Shown piece by piece: positions 24,336-36,351 of a stretch of 64,000 nt of DNA. A program made the position numbers and the translations under genes. Every line of letters starts with the position of its first letter. The first letter of the stretch is position 1. Where the stretch lies: NCBI GenBank assembly GCA_021464415.1, contig CM038469.1, positions 30,187,736 to 30,251,735 on the forward strand. The letters run 5' to 3'. This stretch comes from Lonicera japonica (Eukaryota > Streptophyta > Magnoliopsida > Dipsacales > Caprifoliaceae). Under the pieces are notes generated by a model. That model did not search any database, was not told the origin of the DNA, and worked only from the letters and a program-made list of their open reading frames with translations.

Positions 24336-25619
24336 ATGGAAACAAGAATCAGCAGTGGAACTTCGTCTACAGCACCACCACAGCACGATATGATTTCCGG
24401 TGCCCGCGACCTCATCGGAAGAATCGGCTGCGCCAGTGACGTCATCGGAAGAAACGACTGCGCCGGCAAAGTCATCGGAAGCAACGAAGATCTCTTACGT
24501 ACCCTTCTGATTCACCTTCCTAATTACAAGCCTCTCACTAAATTCAAATCCGTCTCCAAATTATGGCTCTCTTTAATCTCCGATCCCGGTTTCTCTCTCC
24601 GGTGGTACAAGAAGTACATGGCCTATCCGTCTGCCCTGTTGATCTACCGGCATTGTAGTTACGAATTCATCTCACTCAACGGACGAGAGAAGAAAGATAC
24701 ATTTCTTCCTTATTTCGGTTTCGATTCCCACCCTTTCCTCAATCACTCTCGTCATAGGATTGAAATCCTCCACTCTTGCAACGGTTTGTTGCTTCTCAAT
24801 TTAAAGGTAAAAGTTAGTCATGAACGGTACGAAAGTCGTCTTGGTGTATACAATTCTATAACCAATCACTCAAAACTCATTCCTAACTTTCCCAGCGAGT
24901 TATCTTGTTTCACTAGTTACACCAAGTTAGCTTTTCATCCTTTGAAGTCGCCTCATTATAAGCTCATCACTGTTATTGTAGTACTATATCAAGAGATTTC
25001 ACATGAAGAAATGTTGATATATTCATCAGAAACGGATTCTTGGAAGATACTACCTCCCCGCTTTACTAATAGTTACGGTTTAATGTTTGAGGCTGGGGTT
25101 TATTGGAACGGTGCAATTCACTGGCCTTGTGAAGTTAGAAGACATTTTAATTCGTTAAATTTTGATGTTGACAAAGAGTGTTGCGTATGGATGCCATTGC
25201 CACCGATTCAAGGGATTGATTGGAAGAGAAACATCAAGTATTTTGGGGAATCTGGAGGCCATCTTCACTTGATTGACTACAAAGAGGGTTTCACTTTGCA
25301 ATTCAATGTTTTCGAGATGGAAAAAGATTGTTCAAAGTGGTTCGTTAAGTACAATGTTGATCTTGTTACATTGGGCCGTGGGGTTATTAAGAGATTTATT
25401 TTCCTCAGTCTTGTTCTTGAAAATGGGGATGGAGTTGGAGGAGGTGAAGAAGAGTCAACTGTACTGGTGATGTACGTTCCAGTAGATGGTATGGTTATAT
25501 CTTACAACTTAAAGAACGGAAAATTGAAGAAACTATGTCCTTTGCAGCTTAGCTGTTGGGAGATGGACAAGTTGAAGGAGACAAATAATTGGTTAATGGT
25601 TCATCAAATTGCATATTAA
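24336..25619 (+). CDS. F-box protein with F-box-associated C-terminus (paralogue 1)
   Basis: A single-exon 427-aa protein. The F-box covers about residues 47-88 (DLLRTLLIHLP then FKSVSKLWLSLISDPGFS) and would bind a SKP1-like subunit of an SCF ubiquitin ligase. The rest is the F-box-associated region, with the hallmark ILHSCNGLLLL near 150, then KSPHYKLI, YSSETDSWK, FEAGVYWNGAIHWP and GGHLHLIDY, which would choose the substrate; the target is unknown. The N-terminus has three imperfect repeats of about 10 residues (DLIGRIGCAS / DVIGRNDCAG / KVIGSNE). The start AAAGAATGG has a fair context. The frame is intact and closely related to the gene at 40321. A weak TATA-like tttatac is at 24217. Likely nuclear/cytosolic. 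Confidence 0.93.
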   Translation: METRISSGTSSTAPPQHDMISGARDLIGRIGCASDVIGRNDCAGKVIGSNEDLLRTLLIHLPNYKPLTKFKSVSKLWLSLISDPGFSLRWYKKYMAYPSALLIYRHCSYEFISLNGREKKDTFLPYFGFDSHPFLNHSRHRIEILHSCNGLLLLNLKVKVSHERYESRLGVYNSITNHSKLIPNFPSELSCFTSYTKLAFHPLKSPHYKLITVIVVLYQEISHEEMLIYSSETDSWKILPPRFTNSYGLMFEAGVYWNGAIHWPCEVRRHFNSLNFDVDKECCVWMPLPPIQGIDWKRNIKYFGESGGHLHLIDYKEGFTLQFNVFEMEKDCSKWFVKYNVDLVTLGRGVIKRFIFLSLVLENGDGVGGGEEESTVLVMYVPVDGMVISYNLKNGKLKKLCPLQLSCWEMDKLKETNNWLMVHQIAY

Positions 25620-25969
25620 GTTATGATTACGGTAATCTACAACATAATATATATACTCCTTAGATTAGTTAGCGCATATATATACATATGAACTGGGTTT
25701 TTAGTTTATTTTTGAATTCTTGATGCCCTTTTTTGTGGGTTTTAGTTCGTTTTTTGAATTCTTGCTTCTCTTTTTTCATTTGTGAGATGTAAATATTTTT
25801 TTGTTTCTCTGAACTAATATTAACAAATTATTCTTTCGCTAGAAAAAATTCTCTTAGGATGGTGGCGCAAACTTGGTCTAACTTAAGTCACACCAACGGG
25901 ATAATTTTAGGTAAAGTTCTATTAACACAACACCAAAATGAGTGATCAGCAACATTTTAAAAAAAAACA

Positions 25970-26095
25970 TTGTAAGAGTCCAGAACACTTATAACAATTA
26001 TAAGTGTTCTGGACACTTACTAAAAAATTATTACAGTTACATCAGGATAAATGACGGTCTTGAGCACTTATACAAAATATAAGTGTTTGCAACCG
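25970..26095. repeat. Left subterminal palindromes of the CACTA element
   Basis: Contains AACACTTATAAC-AATTATAAGTGTT, with TGGACACTTAC and a second ACTTATAC-AAATATAAGTGTT pair. These correspond to the repeats at the right end and probably bind the TNPA-like protein. Confidence 0.8.
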
Positions 26096-29000
26096 TTAAA
26101 AAAAATTAAAAAAATGTATCAGTAAAATTTATTATCACTCTGTTTATTTCTCCCCCAAATAACATTGAAAGTTTATTGCGCTCCTGCTCCTTGTGTTTTG
26201 CGGCTCGCTCTCTCTCCCTCTCCCTCTCTCGCTCTTCATAAACCCTAGGTTTTAGATGTTAGAAGTTCTTCCCATCGATCTCCTCAAGTTTTCGAAACCT
26301 TAAATTGTTCATCTCTTCACCCCTGTCTACTGAAGCTGAACCCTAATCAATTAGATTATGTTGTGATTTGACTCCTTATCATGCTCACATCGACACTGCA
26401 AGGTTAGGTATGTATTCCTTAGCTGCTTATTAATTTTCCTTTTTGAATGATTGAGTTGATTCCTCTATCTATGCTTGTGTCTGTTTCATCAATGTAGTTT
26501 ATTTTTTTTATTTTTTTTTATCATACAGACAATATGCCCACTCTCTCAATATAGTCGCTCATTCCATCTCCGATTCATCTTGCTACCACCTGCTGGCCAG
26601 CGATTTAGATTTAAAGTTGAGGCTTGAACATTGGGGATTGTTGATGCTCGGTTCTTCATTCTGAGCTAGGGTTCATCAATTTGGTAAGCTTCTCACGGTC
26701 CATGCATTTCTCTTACTTTAGAATTGTAGTGCTTGAATACACACTTGCATACATACATTCACAAATCAAAGAGTTTATCACTGTGTTTGCCTTTTGGTTT
26801 AGAATTAATTCTAGGTAATTTTTTACACACTTCTTTCGTCTAATTAAACTCAAAATAAAATAAAAGTAATGCAATCGGTTTCAACCAGATATCATATTAA
26901 CCTTACCAATTAAGTTCGGGTCCAGAAATAAAGCGATAAAAGTGTACACGACTGATATGATCTCATCATATGCATTGCTTGTATTTCTTAAAACACTTTT
27001 TTCAGAAATAAAAAATGATTTGTTTGTGAGGTAGTCCAATTTTAAGGCTAAGTGAGCATAATTCATATATTACAAGTGTTACACGAATACACCACCTGGT
27101 GGTTAACAAACGGGGAGAGGGGTAAGAGAATCTGGATGGACTTATGTGATTCGAACATGGGCGTAATTAATTGGATGCGAAAATCTGAATAGTTTCGAGA
27201 GGACTTATCTTCTATTTATAATTTCTGTTGGAACTAAAATTTTAGTGTATGTTCCAGCTCATAGCTTGTATTCTTCATACTGACGCTTGGGTATTTGTCG
27301 TTTTGTATTTGGAGTAATACTAAGTAGATTAGCCACAAGGAAAAGGGTGATGAAGAAGCTCAAGTAGAACAAGGAACTGATCAAGTTGGCCTAGGGTTTG
27401 CACCCCATCAGAATTGGGACTCACTAGTTTTCGTTGAACAAGCCTGCATATTATGAAGTAGGAGCAACAGACAAATAATTGATACCAAATTACTAGATCA
27501 ATCTGATCTGATAAAAACAAGTTCCTACCCAAAAATAAAGATGCAACACTACACACAACAATACAAATTCTCACCCTAGACGCGAAAGCTAAAACAATGA
27601 ACATTCGCCGCTAACGAATGGACATTTCCCTTTTAAAATCTTGTCCTACCGCTAATGACAAGTTGAGTAAAGCCCAGCACTCGGGTGCCCCACGTTCGGA
27701 TTACTTCTATGTGGAGTTGATCCTTTAGAAGCAAAAAAAGTAGGCCAAAAATGACCTGTCCGGCATCGTGGCCGCATCCCCAGAGAGCTCCAACTGTGGC
27801 ACTTTCCATCCGGCATTCATGTATGCAAATTGTAACATGCTCATAAGATGAAACTCGTGATACTTTATAAAATAATGGGTGTTACATACATGTTTACTTA
27901 TTAATAATTTTGAATTTTTTTTTCCTATTTAACACATTAAAAAAGAGAGAATATGTAATTAATGTAAAATTATCCTCTTTGCTTGTGATAAAGTGTAATC
28001 CACTTTCTATTTCCCTGTTTACATTGTAATGGCATTTCAGTACTGTGTAAATAGCATAGAATCCAATTAATGGCTGTTGCATTTACTCTGCAAAGTCCTT
28101 TTCTCTCCCTCTAAATCTATTGTCACAATTGAGGGAGGCAAAGGCAGTTGCAGAGGAATCAACCAGCGTTTTTGAGCTAATCTCAGTTGCATGACCATAG
28201 CTGCATGCTGCTGCTGGGATTTGTTGTTGTTTTCAAGAACGTCCTTGTCCATCATACACAGGGTCCTATTTCCATTTGGGCAGTATAGTTTCTAGTGCGT
28301 TGAATCTAGATCTTTCAGAATATGTATAACCTCCAATTTTTGGTTCTTGTTAATTTGTGGGATGCATAATAATTGCTACAAGACCAATTCTGTTTTGGCC
28401 ATATTGTTTCCATTAATGAGAGTAATGATAGATAGGGAAAGTTATGCTAAAAGTATTATAATAGTTCAAAATCATCTTTAATAACAAATATATATATATA
28501 TATATATATATTAAAAGAACATAATCTATAAACCAACAGAAGTGTGGTGAAATCCAAAAACTTTTGTCAATATATATATATGCATGGCTGTGCAGGTCTG
28601 CAGATCCTATATATAAACTGTATGTAAACCTTTGAAATCATAAACCAACTTTGGTGCTAAGCCTTGAAACTTGGGTATCCAGGATTCCGGAAATACATAA
28701 AGACCTGCTATCAAAGGAGACCAAACGTAGAGCTAATCTCGTAAGTTTTTCATATCCTTTAATTTGTTTCATTTAAAAGTTTTTTGTTTTACTTTTTGTT
28801 TTTCCAAAAATTTTGTTTAGCTGTTCGATCGTAATTCTATTTTTGGTTTTCGTATTGTTTCAAAATTTCTGTTAATACATTGGTTTGATTGTTGATTTGG
28901 GTTATTCATAGTACATTGCATAATTAGCCATTGGAAATCTGTGATTTACTTATCTTTGCCTCCAGGTTGTGAGTTAAGAAATGCATATGTAATTGTGTAT

Positions 29001-29834
29001 TAATTTCATCTTTTCTTCAAAGAGAATATTAGGATAGGACTACATGTTATAAAGTAGCTCTCCAACAGCTGACTATTGAAAAATCTCATAGTACCCCCAT
29101 TTTTAGTATTCTTACTAGTATTTTGAGTTTCACAAAAGTGTACTTTTCTAAAAATTTATAACTTGCAAACATAATGACATTGTCGAATGTGAGGATCATG
29201 GCCATATGCTAGCTAAGATGGTTGATCTCATTGGAGTATGCCATGTACAAAAAAGCAGGGTACTTACCTCATATGAATTTGGCATGAATTGGCTTATTGT
29301 ACTGGAAGATTTGTCTTCTTCACAACCATCGTCTAAATTTGTAGTAGCTGTTAGGATGTCAACGAAAGAACATGGATATGGGGAAACTTTAAAGCTTGGA
29401 AATCGGAATAGGAAAAAGTGAGGAGCAAGTCCGTGTAGTTCCAAGCATTTATGCGTTTGTTTCTTCGACTTCAGAAACCTGAGAGTCATTATTATTTGCA
29501 GATTGGTTGAGAAATTTCTGTTAATACATTGGCCAAGCTTGTTTAAGTGGATTTTATATATCTATTTTTGTACCAATATTTTTCAATCTTATAGTTAATC
29601 CACTTCCCGGTTGAATTTTTTGATGAAATTTGGTGGAGATGTTCTACACATGATGAAGAACATCCCCACCAAATTTCATCAAAAAATTCCATCGAGAAGT
29701 GTGCCACATGGCCCAATCCGTACAAATGACAAATTTTATTGTTTGTGCTGCTATTTTGAATACTTACCAAGCTTATAGTCTTATATTAATGACAAACTTA
29801 GTTAACATGTGTTTGAATGCTTTTAGCATTTGAA
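26096..29834 (+). other. Leader and 5' introns of the CACTA element
   Basis: A CT-rich 5' UTR-like stretch (26200-26300, with ctcgctctctctccctctc and aaaccctag) is followed by probable spliced leader exons ending at GGTTAG|GTATGT (about 26405). A second TATA-like box (cctatatataaactg, about 28605) precedes another leader-like block with donor CTC|GTAAGTTTT (28740). A (TA)n run is at 28490-28510. Short frames here (27329-27604, 28067-28255 on -, 29206-29421 on +) match nothing recognised and are not called. Confidence 0.45.
29601..29701 (+). other. Long near-perfect hairpin (small-RNA precursor-like)
   Basis: Arms 29601-29645 and 29657-29701 pair over about 45 bp with an 11-nt loop; the central 33 bp (GAATTTTTTGATG...GATGTTCT) has one mismatch. 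It lies 134 bp upstream of the TNP2 start within the transposon's transcribed leader or intron. It could be processed to small RNA, or be a tiny foldback element. Confidence 0.7.
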
Positions 29835-32800
29835 ATGGCATCTCAAATTAGTAAAGAGTGGATGAAAGAACGCGAAAGAGGAAACGCTCGCTATATTGAG
29901 GGGATTGCTAACTTTATGGATTTTGTAGCCAAGAATGGTGGTGGAGGAGATATGTTTTCTTGTCCATGTACTAAATGTGAGAATGGAAGGTTGCTTAAAA
30001 TTGAAGATATTCATTTCCATTTGCTTCGGAATGGCATGCTACAATCATATACATTTTGGCGTTTTCACGGGGAAAAGGAATCAAGTAATGTAAAAGTAGA
30101 GCCCACTATCGAAAATGTTAAACAAAAGGATGTTGAACCCGATTTTCCAAGGATAGAAGATCTTATCTATGATTCGTTTGAAATGTTTCATCGTGAAGTT
30201 GATAATTCAACAAATGAGACTGCTAAAGGGTTCAAGTTTGAAGAATTACAAGGTAAAGCTGGTGAGCCGTTGTATCCATCGTGCCCTAAGAGACATACAA
30301 CACTATATTTCTTGTCAAACTTAATAATGTGAAGACAAGATATGGTTTGTCAGACAATAGTTTTACTGATATTTTGGGGCTATTTAAGGAGTTTTTGCCA
30401 GAGGGGAACACAACGCCAAAGAATTACCCAGAGATGAAAAGCATTATTAAAGAAGTAGGTATGGATTATGATATTATTCATGCTTGTAAGAATGATTGTA
30501 TTCTATATCGGAAGGAGCATGCAAATAAGGTGAAATGTCCAATATGTAACTTACCAAGGTATAGAATGGGTTTAACATTTGAAAGTTCCCCTGGTAGAGT
30601 ACCATTAAAGACAGTGAGACATTTTCCCCTTATTCCAAGGCTAAAGAGATTGTTTAGTATCCCGTGGATAGCAAAGGAAATGACTTGGCACGCTCGTGCA
30701 CAATCCAATACTAATATTATGCGTCATCCAATTGATTCTTCAGCCTGGAAATCTGCAAGTGTAATGTGGCATGACTTTGCTGCCGAAACACGCAATGTTC
30801 GTCTTGGTATAGCAACTGATGGATTTAATCCTTTTGGCAATATTAGCACTACCTATAGTTGTTGGCCTGTAATTCTTGTACCGTATAATCTACCACCATC
30901 TTTATGCATGAAAAAGGAGTTCTCTATGATTTCAATTTTGATTTCGGGGCCAAGTGGACCAGGGAAGGATATTGATATTTACCTAGAACCATTGGTAGAT
31001 GAATTAAAACAATTGTGGTTCGAAGGTATTATGGTATATGACTCCTATACTAAATCTAATTTTACAATGAGAGCAATGTTGTTGTGGGCAATTCATGACT
31101 TCCCCGCTTATGGAACCTTATCAGGTTGCACGGTTCAGGGTTACAAAGCTTGTCCCATTTGCGCGGAAGAAGTGGAATCAGAATACCTTGAAAAAAGTAC
31201 GAAGGTTTCTTATCGAGGTCATCGGAGGTTCCTTCCACTTGATCACAAGTTTAGGGAGGATAAAAGCAACTTTAACAATAAGGTTGAACATTGTAAAGCT
31301 CCACGACGGTTGTCAGGTTCAGAGTTTGAACAAAAGGTGGCATGTATCAAGATGAAAATTGGTAAAAGCAAATTGACAAAAACACAAAAACGAAAAAGGG
31401 GTAATCATGAGGTCGAGGATACTACTAGTCCATGGTATCGAAGGTCCATCCTATTCGATTTGCCATATTGGAAAGAGCATGATGTTCGACATAATCTAGA
31501 TGTAATGCACGTGGAGAAAAATGTAATCGATCATCTATTGTCAACTATTCTAGATGTTAAAGAGAAAACAAAAGATGGAACAAATGCACGTAAGGATATG
31601 AAGGCCATGGGTATTAAAAAGAAGCTGTGGTTGACTACCGACGAAACTTCTGGAAAAATTGTTATATCAACAGCTGCATTCACTTTAAGCAAGAATGAGA
31701 AAGAAATTTTCTACCATACTTTAAAGGAATTGAAGTTGCCGAATGGATTTTGCTCGAACTTAAGTAATAAGGTGAGTTTACAACCCCTTGGATTGAAGGG
31801 ACTCAAGTCACATGATCATCATGTTATTATGCAATATTTACTTCCGTTGTTGCTTCAACATGCTTACCCAAAGCACAAGGATTTGCGAGTGGCAATTCAA
31901 AGGATAAGCTTTTTCTTTAATGTATTGTGCTCAAAGGTGATCGTAAGGGACGTTCTTGATTTAGCAAGGAAAGCACTTTTTGAGGCTGTTTGTGTTTTGG
32001 AAAAATACTTTCCTCCCTCATTTTTTGTTATTACCATACACCTTATGGTACACTTAGCCGAAGAAGCATTGAAGTGTGGTCCAGTCAGATATAGGTGGAT
32101 GTATCCGTTTGAGAGGTAAGATAATTATTATTTATAACTATATAAATATTGGAACAAAAACTTCATTTACTTTTACCAACACTATCTTATTTTGGTTTGT
32201 AGGTTGATGAAACACTATAAGAAATATGCTCGCAATAAGAGGTATGTCGAAGGGAGCATTGCAGAGTCCATTATTTTAGAGGAATCAACTCTTTATTGCA
32301 TGGAGTACATGCCAAACTCAAGTGAAGGAAATCATAAACGTACTCATGAATCCTTTCTCGATGAAGTCGATGAATTCGTGGATGAGGGGGCTTTAGTACA
32401 TGGGAAGAATGTGGTTTTAAATCCTACACAATATACGCAAGCACGTAGATGGGTATTGCAACACTCACAAGAAGTTCACAAATGGAGAAAGTAAGTTGAT
32501 TGCTTAAGGTCATAGTCTTTAAAAATCTTATTCAAATTTTGAGTAATATGTTTATAATGTAGGAAATATGATCTTTATTGGGTATCTACTTATGGTCATA
32601 GTCGGAAAGGGAATACGATGAAGGAAAAAGATGAGGGTTTTATCCCGTGGCTACTTAATGAGGTTTTAGCTTTAAATTCAATTACTAATGTATAGGTCTA
32701 TAGATATATTCCTCTATATTTACTATTCTTAATTGGTTATTGCATTCTTTTGTAGCTTTTGGAAGCTGGGTTGACTGACTCGATGATTTGGCGGTTAGCA

Positions 32801-33346
32801 AATGGACCAAAATACAATGTGCAATCTTATAAAAAATACCGTGCCAATGGATTTGAATTCTCCACTAAGGAGTACGACAATCATCGAGTAACACAAAATA
32901 GTGGTGTCTTCATGAGGGCTATCACTAAGTTCAGGTCAAGCCGGAAAGATACCAACTATATGGAAGCGGAAACAATATATTATGGGGTTATCCTTGATAT
33001 ATTTGAGTTAGATTACACGTCATTCAAAACTGTTATATTTTATTGTGATTGGGTGAGAGTTGAGGATAAGATTAACGGTTGCAAAGTTGATCCTAACTCG
33101 AACTTGGTGATGGTAAATTTAGAGAAGATTATGAGTAAAGACAGAATTGAAGATGAGCCATTCATTCTTGCCTCTGAAGCAGCTCAAGTAATATACTCTA
33201 AGGATCTCGTAAATGATGGGTGGTCCATTGTTATACATATGCCAAGGAGATTAACCAAAAGAGTAGACGAACTGGAGGTCCCTACTATGTATCAGTCCAT
33301 TCTCAAGGACAATGGAAATCTAAATAATCTTCTCAAGGACTTATAG
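29835..33346 (+). pseudogene. TNP2-like CACTA transposase, four exons, one frameshift
   Basis: Exons by splice signals: 29835-32115, 32203-32490, 32563-32662, 32756-33346; all three junctions keep frame. Domains in order: transposase-associated domain (SKEWMKERERGNARY...CPCTKC), tnp2 transposase core (GLSDNSFTDILGLFKEFLPEGN, CKNDCILYRKE, CPIC, ATDGFNPF, CPICAEE), DUF4218 (VIMQYLLPLLLQHA to RYRWMYPFER and the next exon), and DUF4216 in the last exon (YYGVILDIFELDY, then VFYCDW-like). It would cut and rejoin the TIRs. A 1-nt frameshift near 30300-30318 separates the first domain from the core; it is either a real lesion or an assembly error. Otherwise intact. Confidence 0.9.
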
Positions 33347-33927
33347 TTAATTTGTAATATTGCACAACTTGTTTTTGTAATACGAAGAATACATTTTTGT
33401 AGTAGATTTTGTGTTATATATCGGTTGCTAGTTACGAATTTCTTTTACTTAATCATTCTTTTGCTAGTAAAGGTCAATATGAACTAATTAATCAACTTTT
33501 TTATTAAAATTTACTATGTGGCTGCAAGTTGATTTAAACATTCTGTTACTTTAATCTAATGTTACTTTTTTGTTCTTATATGCAAAAACTCTCAAGCATA
33601 TGCTAAAGTGCCGGTCACTCTTTATATTGTGTCGGTTTCTAGGTACAAATTTGTTTTACTCAAGTGTTATTCTATTCATAAAGCTTAATTTCAGCTAATT
33701 AATCAATGTAGCATATAGGTCAAGTTAGTTTATCCACGCCTAGAAAATTTTGGAGCTTCAATTCTAGCAAGTGCATAAAGAGCTAGATGTAACTAACGTT
33801 TGATAAAGTGTAGTTATATTTTTGTGGGTTTCAATTGTGCTGGTATTATTTCATTTATTTTTCTTGGGTTTTTTAATGTCATTAGGCATATGCTTGGTGA
33901 AGTTTCGATTTACTTCTAAGATACACG

Positions 33928-35886
33928 ATGTCTAGCGAAGTTAGCCAGCCTAGTAATCAAGATTGTCAACCTACCGCGTCATCTTCTCAACAAAAAGTAA
34001 AGCTTCATGTCAATAAATATAATCAACTTGTAGGAGAAGGTTCAAGCAAATTCAAGTCAAAGTTGGGCAAGTTAGTTCGTACTCATATCCCAATAACATA
34101 TCATGATTGGCGTGTTGTTCCGGATGCCTACAAAGAAGACGTTTGGAATGATGCAATGGTAAGAAGTCACAAACTACCTTTTTTCCTAATCTTTTAGGTT
34201 CATTTCTCATATGTTTTGAATATCTTCTCTTATAAAAATTGCTCCTATTAATTGCCATGGCAGACGAGATATTCACTACCACCATGTTACAAAAATGAAT
34301 GTTACAAAAGGATGGGCTCAATGCTTAGGACATGGAGAACTAAGTTGCGACGTAGATATTTTAACAAGTACAAAACAAACGCATAAAGGTTGGCACATAT
34401 ACCTCCTTTTGTTAAGCGAGAGCAATGGAGGGAATTTGTTGAGAAAGAGAGTATGACTTATGCTAAAAGAAAAAGTGAATTAGGAAAGGTTAACAGGTCT
34501 AAGATTGGGGCAACTCATACGAGCGGCCGTTCAGGTCAAGCCCGAGTAGAGTACAATCTAGTACGTATACTTTATTTTTAAAATGTATACATTATTTTTA
34601 AAATCATATATAAGGCAGTTATAGTACAAAATTGAGTATTAACATATACCTTTTGCAATTCGCAGATGGAGAAGAAGAAGGATGGGCAACCCGAGCCAAC
34701 ACGAGTTGAAGTGTGGATTGAATCCCACACGTCGAAAGACGGCACAATCCCTACGAGCTTAGCTCCACAAGTGGTGAGTTTTTTTTTCATTTATATCCTT
34801 TTGTATCAGTCCATAGTAATTCGGTTTACTTTTAAGATAACTATCATTTTGCATATTTTGTTTACTCTATACATATTTCGTTTGCTTGCTGTGATTTAGT
34901 TGGTGAAACACTACTAAATTACTTAGAAATTTTAAACTTAGTTGGATGACTATTGGAGATGGATCCAACTTACGTAATAATAATCTAAATAGTTTTTTTG
35001 AACATTGAGCATATAATGAATATAAGAGTTTTGAAAGTGGCATCGTGGGTGCTAAATTTACATAATGGACTAGACCGAGTGCTATATAAAGATGAAACCA
35101 ATGTTAAAGATTGTCACTAAAAAGTGATATCCAAGTTAAACCGGCTAATATAGTGTCGATATCACGGCATAAAATTCATTTGTTTTACAATAATATTTTA
35201 GAGTAGCATTTTATTTATTTAGTGTTTTGTAGGATAAAGTAAAGGCCAAGCAAAAGGAACTAATGCGAAACGCAAGTGAAAACATTGACCAGTCCACATC
35301 ATTGGCGTGTGATGCACTATCCCATGTATTTGGAAAAGATATTAGAGGACGGACTCGTGGGGTGGGCTCCACAGTTTTAAGATCGTCTATAGAAGCTTCG
35401 TTGCCCGCCATATCATTGCTTGAAACTGAAAGAGTTGAAGGTAGAGAGGTAAAAGGTCGCTTGAACCAATTGGAAAAATATGTAAAAGACATGAATACAA
35501 GTATTAGTAATGAACTTTGCAATATAAAGACTTTACTTAGTGCCACAGTAAGGAAGTCTCCTACTAGAGATGGAGCAAGTGCAACCCATGGAGCTTCAAG
35601 TTCAAGCAATGCAGAACATGGGCTACTAGATGATGGTATCATTTGTGAGATAAAGGGGTTTAATGGTAGGGTTATTGGAAAGGGAAGGGTAGACGGTAGT
35701 CATCGAGAAATGGTCCACAATCATGTAGTTGATTACAAGGAAGAAGTACTATTGATCGTAGACGTCATTTTCGATCCAAATGCTTGCATTTACTTGGGAC
35801 AACAAGGGTGTGCTGAGAATCTCGGAGAACTTGGAAGTGGTGGTTACGTGGTATGGCTTAAAAGCCTTGTGAAACCTATTTCTTAA
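33928..35886 (+). pseudogene. TNPA-like (Ptta/En/Spm transposase 24) protein, one in-frame stop
   Basis: Exons 33928-34158, 34264-34560, 34666-34773 and 35233-35886 are all in phase 0 with GT-AG borders; 429 codons plus stop. The N-terminal half has the plant transposase 24 pattern (GKLVRTHIPITYHDWRVVP, then MLRTWRTKLRRRYF and HIPPFVKREQWREFV); exon 4 has a coiled-coil-like Glu/Lys-rich part and a C-terminal domain. TNPA-type proteins bind subterminal repeats and assist excision. An in-frame TAA at 34384-34386 (codon 118) breaks exon 2. It lies 580 bp after TNP2 on the same strand, the usual CACTA order. Confidence 0.82.
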
Positions 35887-36129
35887 TCATCTTTGTGTGT
35901 TACTCTATGTGAACGCGAAACGTATGTTCTAATTTTACTATCTTACTGTTGGATACATACTAATGGACTATGTTTGTATTTTTTTTAATGAATCTATTAC
36001 TAGTTATTATTTTCTTATTATTTGATGTTTCTTTCTAGGTGAAGATTGGATAGTTGTTAGTGGCAATGATGCTTTAATGTGAGCATGGTTGTAGTCATTT
36101 TGTAGGTTACAGTAATAGAAATTTTGCAA

Positions 36130-36348
36130 TTATATGTAAGTGTTACAAACACTTACAAGTGCTCTAACATAGTTAGATTTTGTAAGTGTTGCCAACACTT
36201 ACAGAAGGTGTTATTGAAGGCCTTATAAGTAAGAGTTCTTGACACTTACAAAAAACAGTAAGTGGGCAAACTATAAGTGTCATGAACACTTACAAAAGCT
36301 ATTCGTAAGTGTCTAGAACACTTATATATGACCTATTTTGGTGTTGTG
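36130..36348. repeat. Right subterminal palindromes of the CACTA element
   Basis: At least five units of TAAGTGTT-(3-5 nt)-AACACTTA, e.g. taagtgttacaaacactta, spaced 30-60 bp up to the terminal ATTTTGGTGTTGTG. They mirror the left end and are candidate TNPA binding sites. Confidence 0.85.
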
Positions 36349-36351
36349 TAA

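Larger units (their letters stand above)
25926..36348 (+). mobile_element. Complete CACTA-superfamily transposon, 10.4 kb
   Basis: Bounded by 14-bp inverted repeats CACAACACCAAAAT with direct TAA duplications outside (25923-25925, 36349-36351). Both ends carry subterminal AAGTGTT...AACACTT palindromes. Inside on the + strand are a TNP2-like transposase gene and a TNPA-like gene in the usual order. The 3-bp duplication, TNP2/TNPA pair and subterminal repeats place it in CACTA/CMC although the terminal bases read CACAA instead of CACTA. Perfect TIRs and TSDs with only two obvious coding lesions point to recent insertion. Confidence 0.93.

Noticed and set aside
28067..28255. Gln-rich 62-codon - strand ORF in the CACTA leader
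   Set aside because: No recognised domain, no splice or promoter support; judged chance.
35211..35642. 143-codon - strand ORF
   Set aside because: It is the antisense shadow of exon 4 of the TNPA-like gene.
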